A stretch of 64,000 bases of DNA from Parus major. Lineage: Eukaryota > Chordata > Aves > Passeriformes > Paridae. The stretch's first letter is position 1; every line of letters begins with the position of its first letter. The notes under the pieces were generated by a model. That model was not told the DNA's origin. It worked only from the letters and a program-made list of their open reading frames with translations, and searched no databases. The translations under genes were made by a program, and so were the position numbers. The DNA is taken from the NCBI RefSeq assembly GCF_001522545.3, contig NC_031769.1, positions 76,131,216-76,195,215 on the forward strand. The letters are read 5' to 3'. Below are positions 1 to 12,675 of this stretch, one piece after another.

Positions 1-3000
1 ATGTTGTACCCCTCAGCATTCATGGATGAGCTTTCAACAGGAGACTTTCAGTTAAGTGGTGCCATATTTTAAAAAGCATAGGTTTCAAAAGTGGGACAGT
101 AGGACAGGAGATTAGGTTCCTCAGACACCGAGCATAGAATGTCTCTGTTATACTTAATTTTTGACTTTTTGAATTTTTGCTTAGTGTTATTAAACAGCAC
201 ATAAATCTTTCCAGGGGTCCTGTCTGTATGTGTACAAGGATTTGTGTGTAAATATCTGAACCTATCCCAATATTAACAGAAGAATATTCATCTTCCCAAT
301 AGCTGTTTTAGGACATTTAATTATCTGCTGTAACACAGATTTCCTCTGCAGCTTTGGGCAAGACACTCATCTTTGTGCTTTAATGTACTACCTGTAAAAT
401 GGAAATTATATTTCTTTCCTGCGGAGTAATTATGAGGCAGCAAAACTGCGAGATTTTTGCACTGAGGATATTTTTAGATATCTGATCTATAGCTACCTGA
501 CACTTCCCAATGTAGAATTCACTTTGCAGGAAAAAGAAAAAAAAAGTTATAATGCACAGATAGCTTTATATCTCATCTTTAGATCTCAAAATTCATTTAT
601 GACAGTTTTTTAATGCAATTTCTCATATTCAGTAACACAATTCAAAAAAATAAAAAAAAATTCCCCCAAAACCACCAAAAATCCAGACTTTTGTCTGGAT
701 TTTCATTAACCTTAAAAATTTAAATGCAAGGATGCAGACTTTTATGATGAAAAACCGTAATATCTCCAAGCACTGAAAGACTCTCTGAGCAACTGGACTT
801 TTAAAAGGTGCACAAGAGGAATGCTTTTAGAAAAGGATTTCACAGCTATTTCCTCAATAAAAACAAAATAATATGAAAATGTATTCCAGGTACTGGAATA
901 GCTTACTAGGATAGATTCAAATCTGCAAACATTTCACATTCAGGACTACAAATAGACTTGCTACAGCAATCTGTATTAATAACCATTTAGGAATGAGGAT
1001 AGAAAGATATGCTGTAAGAAAATTAATTCCTGGTGAATATTCCCAAGGTGTTTCTTGCTGTCATACCAACACACAGATCTTCTTAACTTCTGTACATCAA
1101 GACCACACAATTACTTTTTCCTTTCACATCATCTGAAGTTCCCTCTTCTTGCTCCTCATCCTGTCTCTGCCAGAGGCATCCCACAGTTTTCTATAGTTCT
1201 GCCTTCTTTCTCTTTATCTTTGCTTCTAGCTCTTGCATTTATTATTTTATTCTCTGCCCACCACACGTTTGAGATGAGTTTATCTTTTAATGCTTCTCCA
1301 GCACATTCCATTGACACAATCAAAAGCTAGACTGAACTTTATACAGAGTTCAGCAGGGAATCATGTGTCAACAGAGAAGTTTTGCTCAATTCTTGCATCC
1401 CTGAAATGTTCTGTTTCTCTGTAAATCTGGAGCTCCTGTTTAGTCAAGAGCATTGCTTTAGTGAATTAATTTCACAAGGTTTTAAAAATGTGATTATCCA
1501 TGTACTCATTTGATAATTTATCTAAGCAATTGAAAATGATATTTTATAATGAAAAATGTCAAACAGACTTTGAAACAGACATTATTTTCTTCACTTTCTT
1601 CCAGGATAAAGCAGTTTGCGATATGCACTTTGTAACTTTACTTTTAGGAAATTATGCCCTATTTGGCAATTGGAGGTAGGAGTGTCAGCTTGCTGAGGAC
1701 TGAGTACACAGACCAAAAGCACATGTTGTTGAATGGAATGCACAGGAGTGCATGTAGGCACAAACCAGCCCCAAAACTGCTTCTGCTTTGAAAGAGAGAG
1801 AGAGAGAGAGGCAAAACCAATCAGAAGATGTTACTGACAATTAAAAGAATAGAATGTATGTATGTGTAATTGTCTATAGTTTTTGAATTTCTACCTAAAA
1901 ACTACCTATAAACTACCTATATACATGCCTTCTAAACTCAATTTAGTTTTTAATTGTTGATCAAAAAGCAAGAAATTGAAATTTTTGCATAGAGAAATAT
2001 TATCAAGTTTATGATACTTTACTAAGGAAAAGTAATTCCATATTCCAGTATTACATATTAGAGTACATTTATATTGTTAAAAGACAGCTATTCCGTTGCT
2101 CAAAATTTATGAAAATATATCTGTTGATTAAAAATCTATATGTGGCTCCTTGAAAATGTTTGTGGGAAATCCATCAGAAAGTCATTCTTTCTTGGAAGAT
2201 TGTGTCTAATAGATTTTGTTCTGTTCCTCAAGAGTAATGAAACTTTTTTCTGTTTGACATAGTGTTGTCATCACTCAGTCAGGTTCTAATAAAAAAAATA
2301 TTTTCAAGGTACTCCATTCAATCAAGACAAGCTATTCTTGCCCATGCTTTCATCACAAGCAATTGATTTCTCTTCATTCCAAAATTCCTTCTAATGATTT
2401 TCATTATATAAGATGCAGGATACATGCATCAGACAGTCTGTTCATCAAGATTTTTTTTCCTTCTCCTTTTTCACTGCCAAACTGTCAACCCACTAGTTTT
2501 CAGGTTTGAAACTTTGCATACTGAAATTAATACATACCCTTAGTCATCAGATTTACTTCTCACTCACATTTTAGCTTGGTCTCACAGTTTTATGTTCCCT
2601 CTCTACTCTTTCCTCCAGGTCCTTTTCTTCTGAGTTTAATCAGAGATTTCTGGTACATGCAATTTTGGAAATTTTCTTTTTTTATAATATTATGTGGAGT
2701 AAAATCTCCTCAGAGGCATGTAGATGACCCACATTGTTGTAATGAAACCATATCATGTATATCAGAAGGCAGAATCTATCTCCCAATTTTGACCTCGGTT
2801 TCACTTAATATATAGTTCTGAGGCAAGTATTAAGTATTAAGAGCAGATTTTGTACAGGATTCAGGAAATGTACTTTCAGGACACACATCATAAATGCCAT
2901 CATGCAGAAAAATTTATAACAGAAATTCAATTTCTTTCCAGAATTTTAACTTCAGTTCCAAAATCCGAGTTACTCTAGTATTTTTTTTTTTCCCCAGAAC

Positions 3001-3279
3001 AAAACCGTATGTGTTTAGGTAAATCCTATTTCTATAGGGGAGTCACTTATTTAAACATTTGACAATATATAAATGCACACCTTAGATTTTAATATTTAGT
3101 GCAAGCACTGATAAAAATATCTTACACAGAACTAATGTCTCTAGTACATAAGGAATGATTTTGATATAGGAAAGGAATCTGACACTTATAGGCATCTGAC
3201 AATTTTTTTTCGCTTAAAGAGGACTTTGCACATACGGAAAATGTCTTATTTAAAGGGCTATAAGATAGAAGCTGGTCTG
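1..3279. other. Non-coding AT-rich sequence, no gene seen
   Basis: No frame exceeds about 90 codons and none shows a recognisable domain. Apart from a short GA run near 1.8 kb and scattered A or T runs, I see no repeat, RNA gene or splice-flanked open frame. It is probably intergenic or intronic. Confidence 0.7.
1793..1810. repeat. (AG)9 microsatellite
   Basis: Nine uninterrupted AG dinucleotides are read directly. It is short and unremarkable, but could be length-polymorphic. Confidence 0.9.
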
Positions 3280-3720
3280 CAACAATTACTGTGTTTGAAA
3301 TTTTTAGTGGTCTTGTACAGGAGGGTGAAATTGACGGTGGATAAGGGAAGAGCAAGTGATATCATGCTCCTGCACCTGTGCATAGCATTTGACACTGCCC
3401 TGCAGACAAAGTATCCTTGTCTGTATACTGGAGAGACATGGATTATCCAGTTGGTGGATAATGAATTTGCTGTGCAGCCACATTTAAAGAATTGCAGTCA
3501 AATCTCAGTGTCCAAGTGGAGAGTAGTGATGGGTGGTGTTCCTCAGAGATCCATATTGGGACCAGTGCTGTTTAATATCTATGTTGTTAACATGGACAGT
3601 GAGATTGAGTGTACCCTCAGCAGATTTACTGACAATCTCAAAATCTGTTCACTGACATGCTGGAAGGAAGGGATGCCATCCAGAGAGACCTTGACTGGCT
3701 TCAGAGACAAGCCTGTGTGA
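3226..3720 (+). pseudogene. CR1 ORF2 reverse transcriptase remnant
   Basis: This 164-codon open frame matches the central reverse transcriptase of CR1 ORF2. From about residue 28 it aligns by eye with the 'RR..L...GRA.DI..L...IAFDT' block. The motif 'GVPQRSILGPVLFNIYV' at about residues 103-119 is the hallmark of the RT fingers/palm region. The catalytic F/YADD box is degraded to FTDN, so the two metal-binding aspartates are not intact and no activity is expected. The first 20 or so residues look like read-in from the flank. It ends at a premature TGA, and CR1 homology then continues in other frames into the 3' UTR. Confidence 0.88.
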
Positions 3721-4455
3721 ACTTCTTGACGTTCAACAAAGGAAGTGTAATATCCTGCATGTGGGTCAGGGAAATCCCAATCATGGGCGGAAAATGTATT
3801 GACAGCAGTCCTGCAGAGAAAGACTTGGATGTGTGATTTGAAAAGAAACTCAACATGACCAGGTAATGTAGCTTTTCAGACCAGAAAGACAACCATATGT
3901 TAGGATGCATCAAAAGAAATCTAACAGGTCAAGAAGGTGGTTCTCCCTCTCTACTCTCCATATGGAGTACTGTGTTTAGCTTGGGGGCCACCAGCATAAG
4001 AAGGGACATGGATATCTTGGAATGACTCCAGAAGAAGACCATGATGATGATCAGAGAGCTATGATGACAGACAGAGAATTGGGGAAGTTCATGTTGGAAA
4101 AGACAAGGCTCTGGGAAGGCCTTAGGTCAGTCTTCTAGCACCAGAAAGGGGCCCAAAAGAAAGTTGAAGAGGTTTGACAAGGGCTTGTAGTGACAGGATG
4201 AAGGGGAATGGCTTCGAACTGAAAGAGAATAGACTTTAGATATAGTGAAGAAATTTTTACTGTAAGGATGGTAAAGTACTGAACTAGAGAAACTGTGGAT
4301 GTCCCATTCTTGGAAGTGTTTAGGGCCAGGTTGGATAGGTCATTGAATAACCTGCTCTAGTTGAAGGTATCCGGGCCCACGGCAGTGGGGTTGGAACTAA
4401 ATGGCCTTTAAGGTCCCTTCCAACACACACTGTTCTATGACTCCAAGTTTCTATG
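3280..4455 (+). mobile_element. CR1 LINE fragment, 5'-truncated, plus strand
   Basis: This is the 3' part of a CR1 (chicken repeat 1) non-LTR retrotransposon. It begins inside the reverse transcriptase of ORF2, runs through the C-terminal coding region and the 3' UTR, and ends with the CR1 signature 'ctttaaggtcccttccaac' followed by two TTCTATGA-like tail units. Full-length CR1 is roughly 4.5 kb, so about three quarters is missing, as expected from 5' truncation during target-primed reverse transcription. In-frame stops and shifts after 3720 show that it is old and dead. The 5' edge is approximate. Confidence 0.9.
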
Positions 4456-5123
4456 ATATTGAGCCTTGACATCAGACTAGGAAATTCTGTTTAGTTTTGT
4501 TTCATGTCTGTAAACATATATATGTTCTTTCTATGGTTTTAATAAAGACCAAAGTCTGTCTTTTGCCATAGCACAAAAAGGACTTTAAATGTTAATCTTC
4601 ATGAAACCACAGTATTGAATTCATTTCAGGGGCATTCCCTCATAAGATTGAATAAATTTTTAAAATATAGAAACTGACTCTCTTTGTAAGAAACAGAAGG
4701 ATTTATAGTACAGCTGCGATGGTATGGCAGGAAGAGTGACTTCAATCCTAATTTGCAGCAATAACAATGTCAAAATTATTATCAGGGGACCATTATTCTT
4801 CTACTTTTTCTGTCTACTGTAGTCAGAGGTTACATTTTATTTGCTGCTCAGTAACTTCTTCAACCATTATTAGAAAAGATGATGTTATAAACTATTAATT
4901 TTGACCAGCTGAAAGAGTTTCTTTTTAACAACTTCCAATTATTCTTTATTCCACTCTCTAGTTGTAGAAGACAATGTGTTAATTTCCTCTTATCCTCAGT
5001 GATAGCAAGACTGTTTTACAGTGCTTAGCAGTTAGATTGAATCACAGTAGTAAAAATGGTGGAGACTCATTAAATTACTCAATTTATGTCTACACAAAAA
5101 TATAATTTTTTAGGAATATAAAA
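4456..5123. other. Non-coding spacer
   Basis: AT-rich sequence between two CR1 fragments. No open frame, repeat or RNA gene is visible. Confidence 0.7.
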
Positions 5124-5475
5124 TGACACAATGGTTTGAGTTGAAAGCAGCCTTTAAAGATCATCTACTTCAACCATTTGCTATGGCCAAGAACACTACT
5201 CACTAGATCAAGTTTCTCAAAGCCCCATCCAGCCTGACTTCGAACTCTGACAATCTGGCATTCACAACTTCTCTGCGGTCTCACCACCTGTATTGTAAAA
5301 AATTTCTTTATGTCAGATATAAATCTACTCTTAGTTTAAAGCCTGTCTTTAATAGTCTTCCTATCCTTCACATATTTCAAAATATCTTCCAGAAAGATCT
5401 GTTCAACAATGTTATTAGGCATGGAGGTGAAGGTGATTGGTCAATACTTCCCAGGGTCCTCCTCCTTTTTTACCT
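5124..5475 (-). mobile_element. CR1 LINE 3' end, minus strand, internally deleted
   Basis: Read on the minus strand this is a CR1 3' UTR. The plus strand shows the complement of the CR1 end (atggtttgag..., 'ttaaagatcatctacttcaacc') and of the blocks about chain termini and 'tcaaagccccatccagcctg'. Around 5350-5385 homology jumps from the 3' UTR to the part of ORF2 whose complement reads 'cttcccagggtcctcctcc'. An internal stretch of several hundred bases has therefore been lost. The element runs into a T/C-rich tract at about 5460-5515. Confidence 0.82.
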
Positions 5476-5526
5476 TTTTTGCCTTTTTACCTTCTACCCC
5501 TTTTTACCCTTTTTAGAAAAGGATGC

Positions 5527-5559
5527 ATATGATGCATATTTTCAAAATATGCATCATAT
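5527..5559. repeat. Perfect palindrome, 16-bp arms, 1-nt centre
   Basis: Bases 5527-5542 are the exact reverse complement of 5544-5559 around a single C at 5543, so the 33-bp block could extrude as a cruciform. Its core is ATGATGCATATTTT. The left flank also carries an overlapping direct repeat of GATGCATAT. Confidence 0.95.
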
Positions 5560-7829
5560 TCAAAATATTATTGACCATAAAATATATGAACAAAAAGTTT
5601 CACTGGTTCATCATGAACCTTAAATCTTTCTCTTGTACTCAATTTAAAAATGCATTTTTGGATAGTTAATTAGGGTAATACATTTAGAAAACTAAACCAA
5701 AAAAAAATCCAGTTAAGCATATGGCTACGGAAAACTTTCAATGATCAATGTCTTCATTATATCAACTTAATTTAGTTATGCTTTGCATGTTCTTCACTGT
5801 CATGTAAGAAAGATGTGTATTATTAGATATGCTCTTTATCTCTCTGAGATTTCTTTCAATAGTCATCATGTTTCTAAATGCTGTTTTGCTGCTTACTATT
5901 AAAAGTCCCATCAACAGAACAGCATTTGCACCATGGGTCACATACTCTGTTTGAACTTTGCATGTAGCATAGCCATCATGATGAAAACTATTTTAAGTAC
6001 AAATGATTGTCATAAAATGTAATGCAATGTGATCAGTGAAATACAATAAAAAAAAGAATTCCACTCTGCCCACATTCATTCTATGATATATGGAAGTAAA
6101 AATCAGGAGCAAGATGATCTTAGCAAATAAAGTGACTGATATCCAAATATTTTAACATTTGATGTTTAAATAAAATAATTGTTCTTATTAACCAAAGCCA
6201 GTGAGTTATGCCTCAAAGCACTGTGTCATTCACTGTTTCCAACCATATTCCACATTCTACTTTTTCAACTCAAAGTCTCATCACGCTTCGAAAGTATGTC
6301 TGAACATTTCAACAGTCTTGTTACTCATGATTTCAGCTAATTTGTACTACATTTTTGACCTGCTTTGGGAAACATTCCCTCTTCTTCCAACCAGTTAGCT
6401 TATATTCATCATGTTCATGGTTAGCTGACTCTAATGCAGACTGACTGTGCCCACAAACAACAGTAGACAGGGTAATGGTTGGGTCAGAATCATTTTTGCA
6501 GGATTCTGCCTTGTCACACACATACTGGGCTATCAGTCATGCCAAAAAATCTAGATATGACACTTGTATTCTTCCCACACACATGTTACATGAATATATT
6601 TCTGAAGAATGTCATTGATATCACAATCCCCACATGATCCTTTTTTAGACACAGTTGAAGTCCCATTAATTTCAGAAGAGTTCAGATTCAAGTTTTCATG
6701 TTATCTAGAAAATGCATTTAAGAGAACAAACATTTGAAAATGTAAAGTCTACCAACTAAGCACAACTTGTATCCTGGAAAATGGTTGTCAAGATGACACG
6801 TGTGTCTCTGGAATGTAAATGTATGCAATAATAAATTACTAAAATTATGAAAAGCATAGTTGACAAAACATGGGGTAAAACATGCTACTTATCATCATAG
6901 GATATTAGTCAAAAAGAAAGGAAACACTGACAGATGAGTAAAAGGCATACTACAACTAATTAATAGTCATCTAGAATGCTTCTGAAATTAATCATGCTGA
7001 ATTCAGCTCTTTCAATGACAGTAAAGAACTTGGAAATGCAGACTGGCAGATCATCTAGGGGGTAGTCTGCTAGGTCTTTGATTTTTTTTAGAAAACAATG
7101 ACCCTTTGATTGTGTTTATAGTTTTTTAAGTGGTAGTGAAGCATTGTCAAGCATGGGTATTATGTAGTCATGTCATGTTTTTCTGTATGCTGAGGTTGTT
7201 TCCTTCCTTGAACCCTTTGCTCTATAAACAAACCCATATTGTGTTATGATTTTCTAGTCAAGCAATTTTAGTGATGACTGCATGCAAAAGAACTGCATTT
7301 CTAGTATATAATTTACGACTTCTTATTTTAAGTATTTTATTCCAACACAACTGGGAAAGTGGAAATGAAATCCCATGATTTCTAGAGATTTTGATGAATT
7401 ACTACACAAGTTCATGAAAGTCAACTGCTCTGCACAATCTGCACCAGTCTTTTTGTCAGCTGAGGTCTTAATATTTCTACTTCCATTCAAGTGATAAGAA
7501 TCAAACAATTATTGTAGAACTCAGTGATAAACTGCACTGTCACATTCATTACACTATTGTAAATGAATAGACACTCACAAATTATACTATGGTGGACTGA
7601 TAAAGAATCAATACATTTCTTTCTTTGTTACAATATCACAAATGGGATCACCAGCTGCATTACTTTGTAGCCAAATAACAGGCTATAAGAAAATGTGTGC
7701 TTAAAGACATGATCATGGCATAAGAATGTAATCAGGAATTATTAAGCAGACTTGATTTGTCCTTGTTCTGGGTCCTTTTACAGATAATCAGAATTAACAT
7801 AAAACAGTGACAGTGATCATAAAATCTGC
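5560..7829. other. Non-coding sequence, no gene seen
   Basis: Open frames of 60-65 codons only, none with recognisable domains. No repeat family was recognised by eye. Confidence 0.65.
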
Positions 7830-8331
7830 TGAGTTTGAAGGGGTCCATCAGAATTGTCATTGAGAGAGGCCTTGCAATTATATCAGCTAATGTAATCTTT
7901 AAAGATTCTTGGATGAATTCTATTAGGGCCCATAGATTTGTAGGGGTGCAGCAGCTGTAGAAATCCCATACAAATTCAGGATCAACTGGGAATTGATCAT
8001 TCTCATAGCCATGGATCCTCCAGCTCGGGGCACTGAGAAGTCCTTGGTCTGTCATCTGTGTTGAAGACAGAGGCAAAGAAAGCATTAGACAGCTCTGCCT
8101 TGTCTACGTCCCTATTTGTGAGGTACCAATACTCTTCCTGTAATGGGCAGATGTTATTTCTACACTTCCTTTTGAAGTTAATATATTTAAAAAAAAACCT
8201 CTTTTTATTGAACCCACATTTCTGGCCAGCTTCAACAGAGCTTTGGCTGCGCGAATTTTCACCCTGTGCTTTACCTCAGCAACTACCTTATGCAGAACCC
8301 TGTGGGGTTGTTTTCTTTCCCTGATAACCAT
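7830..8331 (-). pseudogene. CR1 ORF2 internal fragment (linker to N-terminal RT)
   Basis: Two minus-strand frames together resemble the segment of CR1 ORF2 between the endonuclease and the reverse transcriptase. The upstream frame, 8331 down to 8104, has the basic 'IRAAKALLKLARNVGSIKRGFF' type stretch. The downstream frame, 8085 down to about 7830, ends with 'LADIIARPLSMTI', which matches the CR1 'G.HPRVLRELADVIA.PLSII' block just before the RT. A frameshift near 8090-8104 separates them. No 3' UTR or tail follows, so this is an orphan internal piece rather than the usual 3'-anchored copy. Confidence 0.72.
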
Positions 8332-9216
8332 TACAGCTGTGCATTGTTCTGCTTAGAAATACAAGATCTGCATAAATGCAGATAAGCCATTTTCAAAACT
8401 AAATGAAGACAACTCATTTTTTTTAAAATAAAATGCAAACTTAATAGTACTGAAAACCAACCAACATCAACACACAAGCAAAATACTCTATATGTTCCTG
8501 AAGGTCTATTTAAACAATTACCTTATCTCAAGACGGACTATTGTATTTTGTGAAAAAGTATGAATAGAAACATTATATAATGAAGAAAGGAAAGCCTACA
8601 TTTAATTCAAGTAATTCTTCATCTAATCCAGTGAAAATTAGTCTTCATGGCTTTTGGGCCAAATAGAATCAAAAGCTAAGTATGTCATAACCAAACAAAA
8701 AATTTTGGAGCCATCCAATCATATTAATATGTTAATTTTTGTAACATAAATGAAAGTTGCAATTTCTTAGAATAAGAAAGATATTCTGTAGATAATCTTC
8801 ACTGATACTATGTATGATGGTGTTCAGACGGTTTATGGGGTCTGTTGTAGATCCCATGAATCTTTGACATTTTGCCAGTACAGCAATATACTTCAGCCAG
8901 GATTTGAAATCAGTCCCTGAGCAGCACAACCCACTGTGTCAAAGTAATTATTTTTAATGAGTTTATGCATTTTGCATTGTGCTAGCCATTCCTTGTCATG
9001 CTACTGGATTATTAATGTAATAGGAAAGAGGCTATTAATCTTGGTAATAAAATGTTTAAATACAGAATGAACAAACTTGTGTGTAGCAGAAACCATACAG
9101 AAGTTAATGGGCCAAATTTAGCTTTGGCTTAATTCCACTCAAATCACTGGAAATAAGCCAGGTCTCAGTCTGAGTTAATGACTTTTGTACTATGTTAGTG
9201 AATTTCTGTCATACCT

Positions 9217-9271
9217 CTGACTTGGTATAATATATTTATACCAAATAATATATTTATACTGACTTGGTATA
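9217..9271. repeat. Two-copy 42-bp-period direct repeat
   Basis: The 13-mer CTGACTTGGTATA occurs at 9217-9229 and 9259-9271. The sequence after each copy is an AT-rich near-match. The first copy also contains the near-palindrome GGTATAATATATTTATACC. Confidence 0.85.
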
Positions 9272-9576
9272 TAATATTTATTGTATTTTAAACAACAAAT
9301 GGCATTCCCTGCTGAGTGCACTACTGGTTGTTGTCTCAGCTATTCATGTAAAAGTCATTGAGATGATACTGAAGTGCTTTTCATCCACATACACAGTGAC
9401 AAAGCAAATACCTAGTGAGTTAAGAAAGGGTATTTTATTGAAGTATCAATTATGATGAATAGGAACAAACATTAACCAATAGTAACCACAGATTCTGTGA
9501 AAAAATAATTTGCAAATGAAGTTAAAAAAAACCCCACACTCAACTAAACCCTAGAGAAATGAAACACAAGTCTTAA

Positions 9577-9618
9577 CCACTTTATAAAGAATTATGGCCA
9601 CTTGATAAAGAATTAATG
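9577..9618. repeat. 21-bp tandem duplication
   Basis: Two adjacent 21-bp units (9577-9597 and 9598-9618) begin CCACTT and share AAAGAATTA. By direct reading they match at 18 of 21 positions. Confidence 0.85.
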
Positions 9619-9892
9619 ATCACATGCTCAGCTTTACCTGTTACAAATAGTAATACATTATGGGAGCAATTTGAATTAAATTAGTAGTTAATAAATGGCT
9701 AAGTAAAACTTCTGCTTAAGTACTTAATAAACTTAATTAAGGCATGAAAACATTTTAAGTGGACTAAATACTTAGTGAACAATCGCCTTTTGTGACAAGA
9801 GCTGTCTAGATTCTACAGAGGATAAAAGAAAGCTCCCTGTCTATTTTGTTAGAGAAAAAACAATTTTATATTTTTTCCCAAATAAATTTTTA

Positions 9893-11185
9893 ATTTGTCA
9901 TCTGGGTAATCTGTTCCAGTGGCTCACTACTCTCATAATAAAACAATTTCCTCCTTATATTCAATATAAGTCTACTCTCTTTCCTTTTAAAAACATTACC
10001 CTTTGTCTTGTCATTAGATGTCCTAACAAAAAGTCTATCTGCATTTCTTGTAATCCTCTGATAAGTATTCAAAAACCACAATAAGGTCTTCCTGGAGTCT
10101 TCTCCAGACTGAACAGCCTGAATTCTCCCAGCCTGTCTTCATAGGAGTTTCTCCAGCCCTCTGATAATTTTTGTCTCTTTCCTTTGGAACTACTCCAACA
10201 GGTCTGTGTTTTGTATTGATATTGCAAGAGCTGGATTTGTTAGTCCAGGTGACATTTCATGAGGAAGAGAAAAGAGGGAGAATGGTGCTCCATGACTTGC
10301 TGGCTACCTTTCTTTTATGCAGTCCAGGATATGATAGCTTTCTGAGATTCAAGGGTGCTTTGATGATTCATACATAATTTTTCATCTCACAATATGCCCA
10401 AGTCCTTCGCTGTAGGGCTACTCTTTATCAGTTATTCACCCAGTTTGTTTAGATATTTGGGATTGCCTGACCCAGGTTCAGCACCTTGAAATTGGCCTTG
10501 CTGAACTTCATCACGTTTACTTCAGTCCTTTCCTCAAACTGGTCAAGATTCTTCTGGACAGCTTCCTTTCACTCACTCAAGTGAATCAATTGCACCTTTC
10601 AACTTGTGCCACCTGCAAACTTGCAGAAGATATACTCCATTTCACTATCCATATCACTGATGAAAATATGTAATAGTATTGGTCCCAGTATACACTCCTG
10701 AGAGACACCTTTCACTACTGGTTTGCACTTGGACGTTGTGATGTTGATTGTAACACTTTGAACAGGACCATCCAGCCAATTTCTTATCTAACAGTTCTTC
10801 AGAGCCAATTTAGAGGCAAGGAATTTTTATGGGACAATATGAGTGGCCTTACAGAAGTCCAAATAAATTATGTTACTAGCTCTTCCCACGTGCAGGCATG
10901 CAGTTGCTCCATTGTTGAAGGCCATGATTACTCAGGCGTGATTTGCCCTTGCTGAAACCATCTTGGCACTCTACAATCACCTCCCTGTTTTCCATATGCT
11001 TCAACATGTCTTCCAGGATGACTTGTTTCAGATGTTACTGGGTCCAAGGATGAGACTTGCTGGTCAGTAATTCCCAGAGTCCTCCTTATCATTCTGCTTG
11101 AAAATGTGTGTAATATTCCATTTTCTTTAGTCATTGGGGTACCACCTGACTGCCATGACTTTTTAAAAGTCACCCAGCATGTTTT
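9893..11185 (-). mobile_element. CR1 LINE fragment, minus strand (C-terminal RT and 3' UTR)
   Basis: A long CR1 copy on the minus strand. The plus strand shows complements of well-known CR1 blocks in reverse order: a 3' UTR part ('ctgttccagtggctcac'), 'cttctccagactgaacag', 'cagcctgtcttcatagga', 'ttggtcccagtatacactc', and the RT end with 'cttgctgaaaccatcttgg' and 'cccagagtcctcctt'. About the last 120 bases of the element, including the terminal octamers, are missing at the 9893 side. Stops and frameshifts abound; the open frame at 10928-11173 is only a piece. The 5' truncation lies near 11185. Confidence 0.9.
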
Positions 11186-12675
11186 TTTGCATCCTGGAGT
11201 TTTGCAAACACATATTCAAAAGATTTGAAGCAGAATTTGAAGCAGAAATGTGGGAACCGTTGCTCTTTTACATTGTCTGGGAACTGTTACCTTCAGTTAT
11301 TCAAATTATTTTTATTATCTTATAGATAATAAAACTTGTGAAAAAAGTTTTTACATATGAAGCGAATTCACGTGTGATGTGCTCTTTATTGGCACTTTCA
11401 TAGGCAATGCTGCCAAATATGCAGACACTCATAAACAAAGCTACTTCTTTGCTTCATAGAACAAAACAATTATGTTTGCAATAAATACAGCCAATGACCC
11501 TTTACATTGTGAATAAGCAGCTCTGTTTTTTTCAGGGCTGTCAATCTAAATCTTCTTATTAATCTTGCTTTCATATATTCAATTACTAACTCAGCTTCAC
11601 ATCATTTCACCTCCTCTTTTAAATTCAATATAATGGAATTTTCATGAATATATTTTTTGTCTCTTAAAAAATAAATGTTTATTTTCTATGTATCTATTCA
11701 ATAAGAAATTACATGTAAGCTGAAAGTGCATTTCAGTGAAGATGCAGCTTCCATCAGGATTCAGATATGGCAACATTAAATTACAGATAAAATTGCAATA
11801 CAAGGTTTCAGGTTTGCAATCCACTACCATCTTTAATGCCATTTACAAAGACATTATCAAATACATGAGGTTGGTCAGTCTCTTTAATAAGGCCTATTGC
11901 TCAGTCCTGCAGCTTTATTTCAGGTAACTGATAAGCTACCCATTTCATTTCTGTTTTATATGACCAGCTTCATTACTCAAGGGAACATCCTCCTGTGGCA
12001 CTGGGTTTTCTTTGAACTGCAATATGTTACACAACCATCTGCTCTTGCAGGAAAAGTGTGAGAGTTAATGCATTTTTTTAAATAGAGTTCTTGCCCAATG
12101 CATATAGTTGTCTATACCATCTCTCTCCTATCGATCAGCGATTCTCTGAAGTGTGGCACAAATTATTTCCCACTACTCCTATGTTAAACATATTAGCAGA
12201 TACAGTTCTCTTGAGAGATCTCTTTCATTATATTTTATCTGTGCTCTTTCCTTTCCTTAAGAAAACTTATCAGGCTATGTTTGTGGCCATCCGGCATCAT
12301 GACGTACATCACTTCAGCATCACACATCTTGGTAAAACAAGTAAAGAATTAATTCCAGAACATGTAATGTCAACTACAAGACTAGATCTGAAAGCTTATA
12401 AAAATAATAAGTAGTGTAATTACATTTAAAAAATAGTTATTGAGGTAGTCACCTTTTTTCTGGTGAGAAATTTGAAGATATAATTCAGTAAGGGTTTATG
12501 GTGAGATGTGAAACCTTCCTTTGTTTATGACCTAAGATAATAAGTTTGTTTCTCACCACACTGGGTGGTCATATTCATAAAAATATTCACAGTTGTATTC
12601 AGATTCTAGCTCCAAAAGTTTTTTTGCGCTACTCTTTAATCCAGTTTTGGGTTCCATGATATAAAAAGGGTATTA
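11186..12675. other. Non-coding sequence, one unrecognised open frame
   Basis: No recognisable repeat. The only frame of any length is the 107-codon frame listed separately at 12091-12414. Confidence 0.6.
12091..12414 (+). other. Unrecognised 107-codon open frame, probably chance
   Basis: Starts with ATG and translates to a 107-residue protein with no family I recognise. There is a hydrophobic stretch near the middle (LFHYILSVLFPFL). It has no ribosome or promoter context that can be judged in a vertebrate genome, no clear flanking splice sites, and an ordinary AT-rich composition. Frames of this length are expected a few times by chance in 64 kb, so I do not treat it as a gene. Confidence 0.12.

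Larger units (their letters stand above)
8332..9892. other. Non-coding sequence with small tandem duplications
   Basis: No open frame of note. Two local duplications, near 9.2 and 9.6 kb, are listed separately. The rest is AT-rich sequence without recognisable repeats. Confidence 0.65.
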
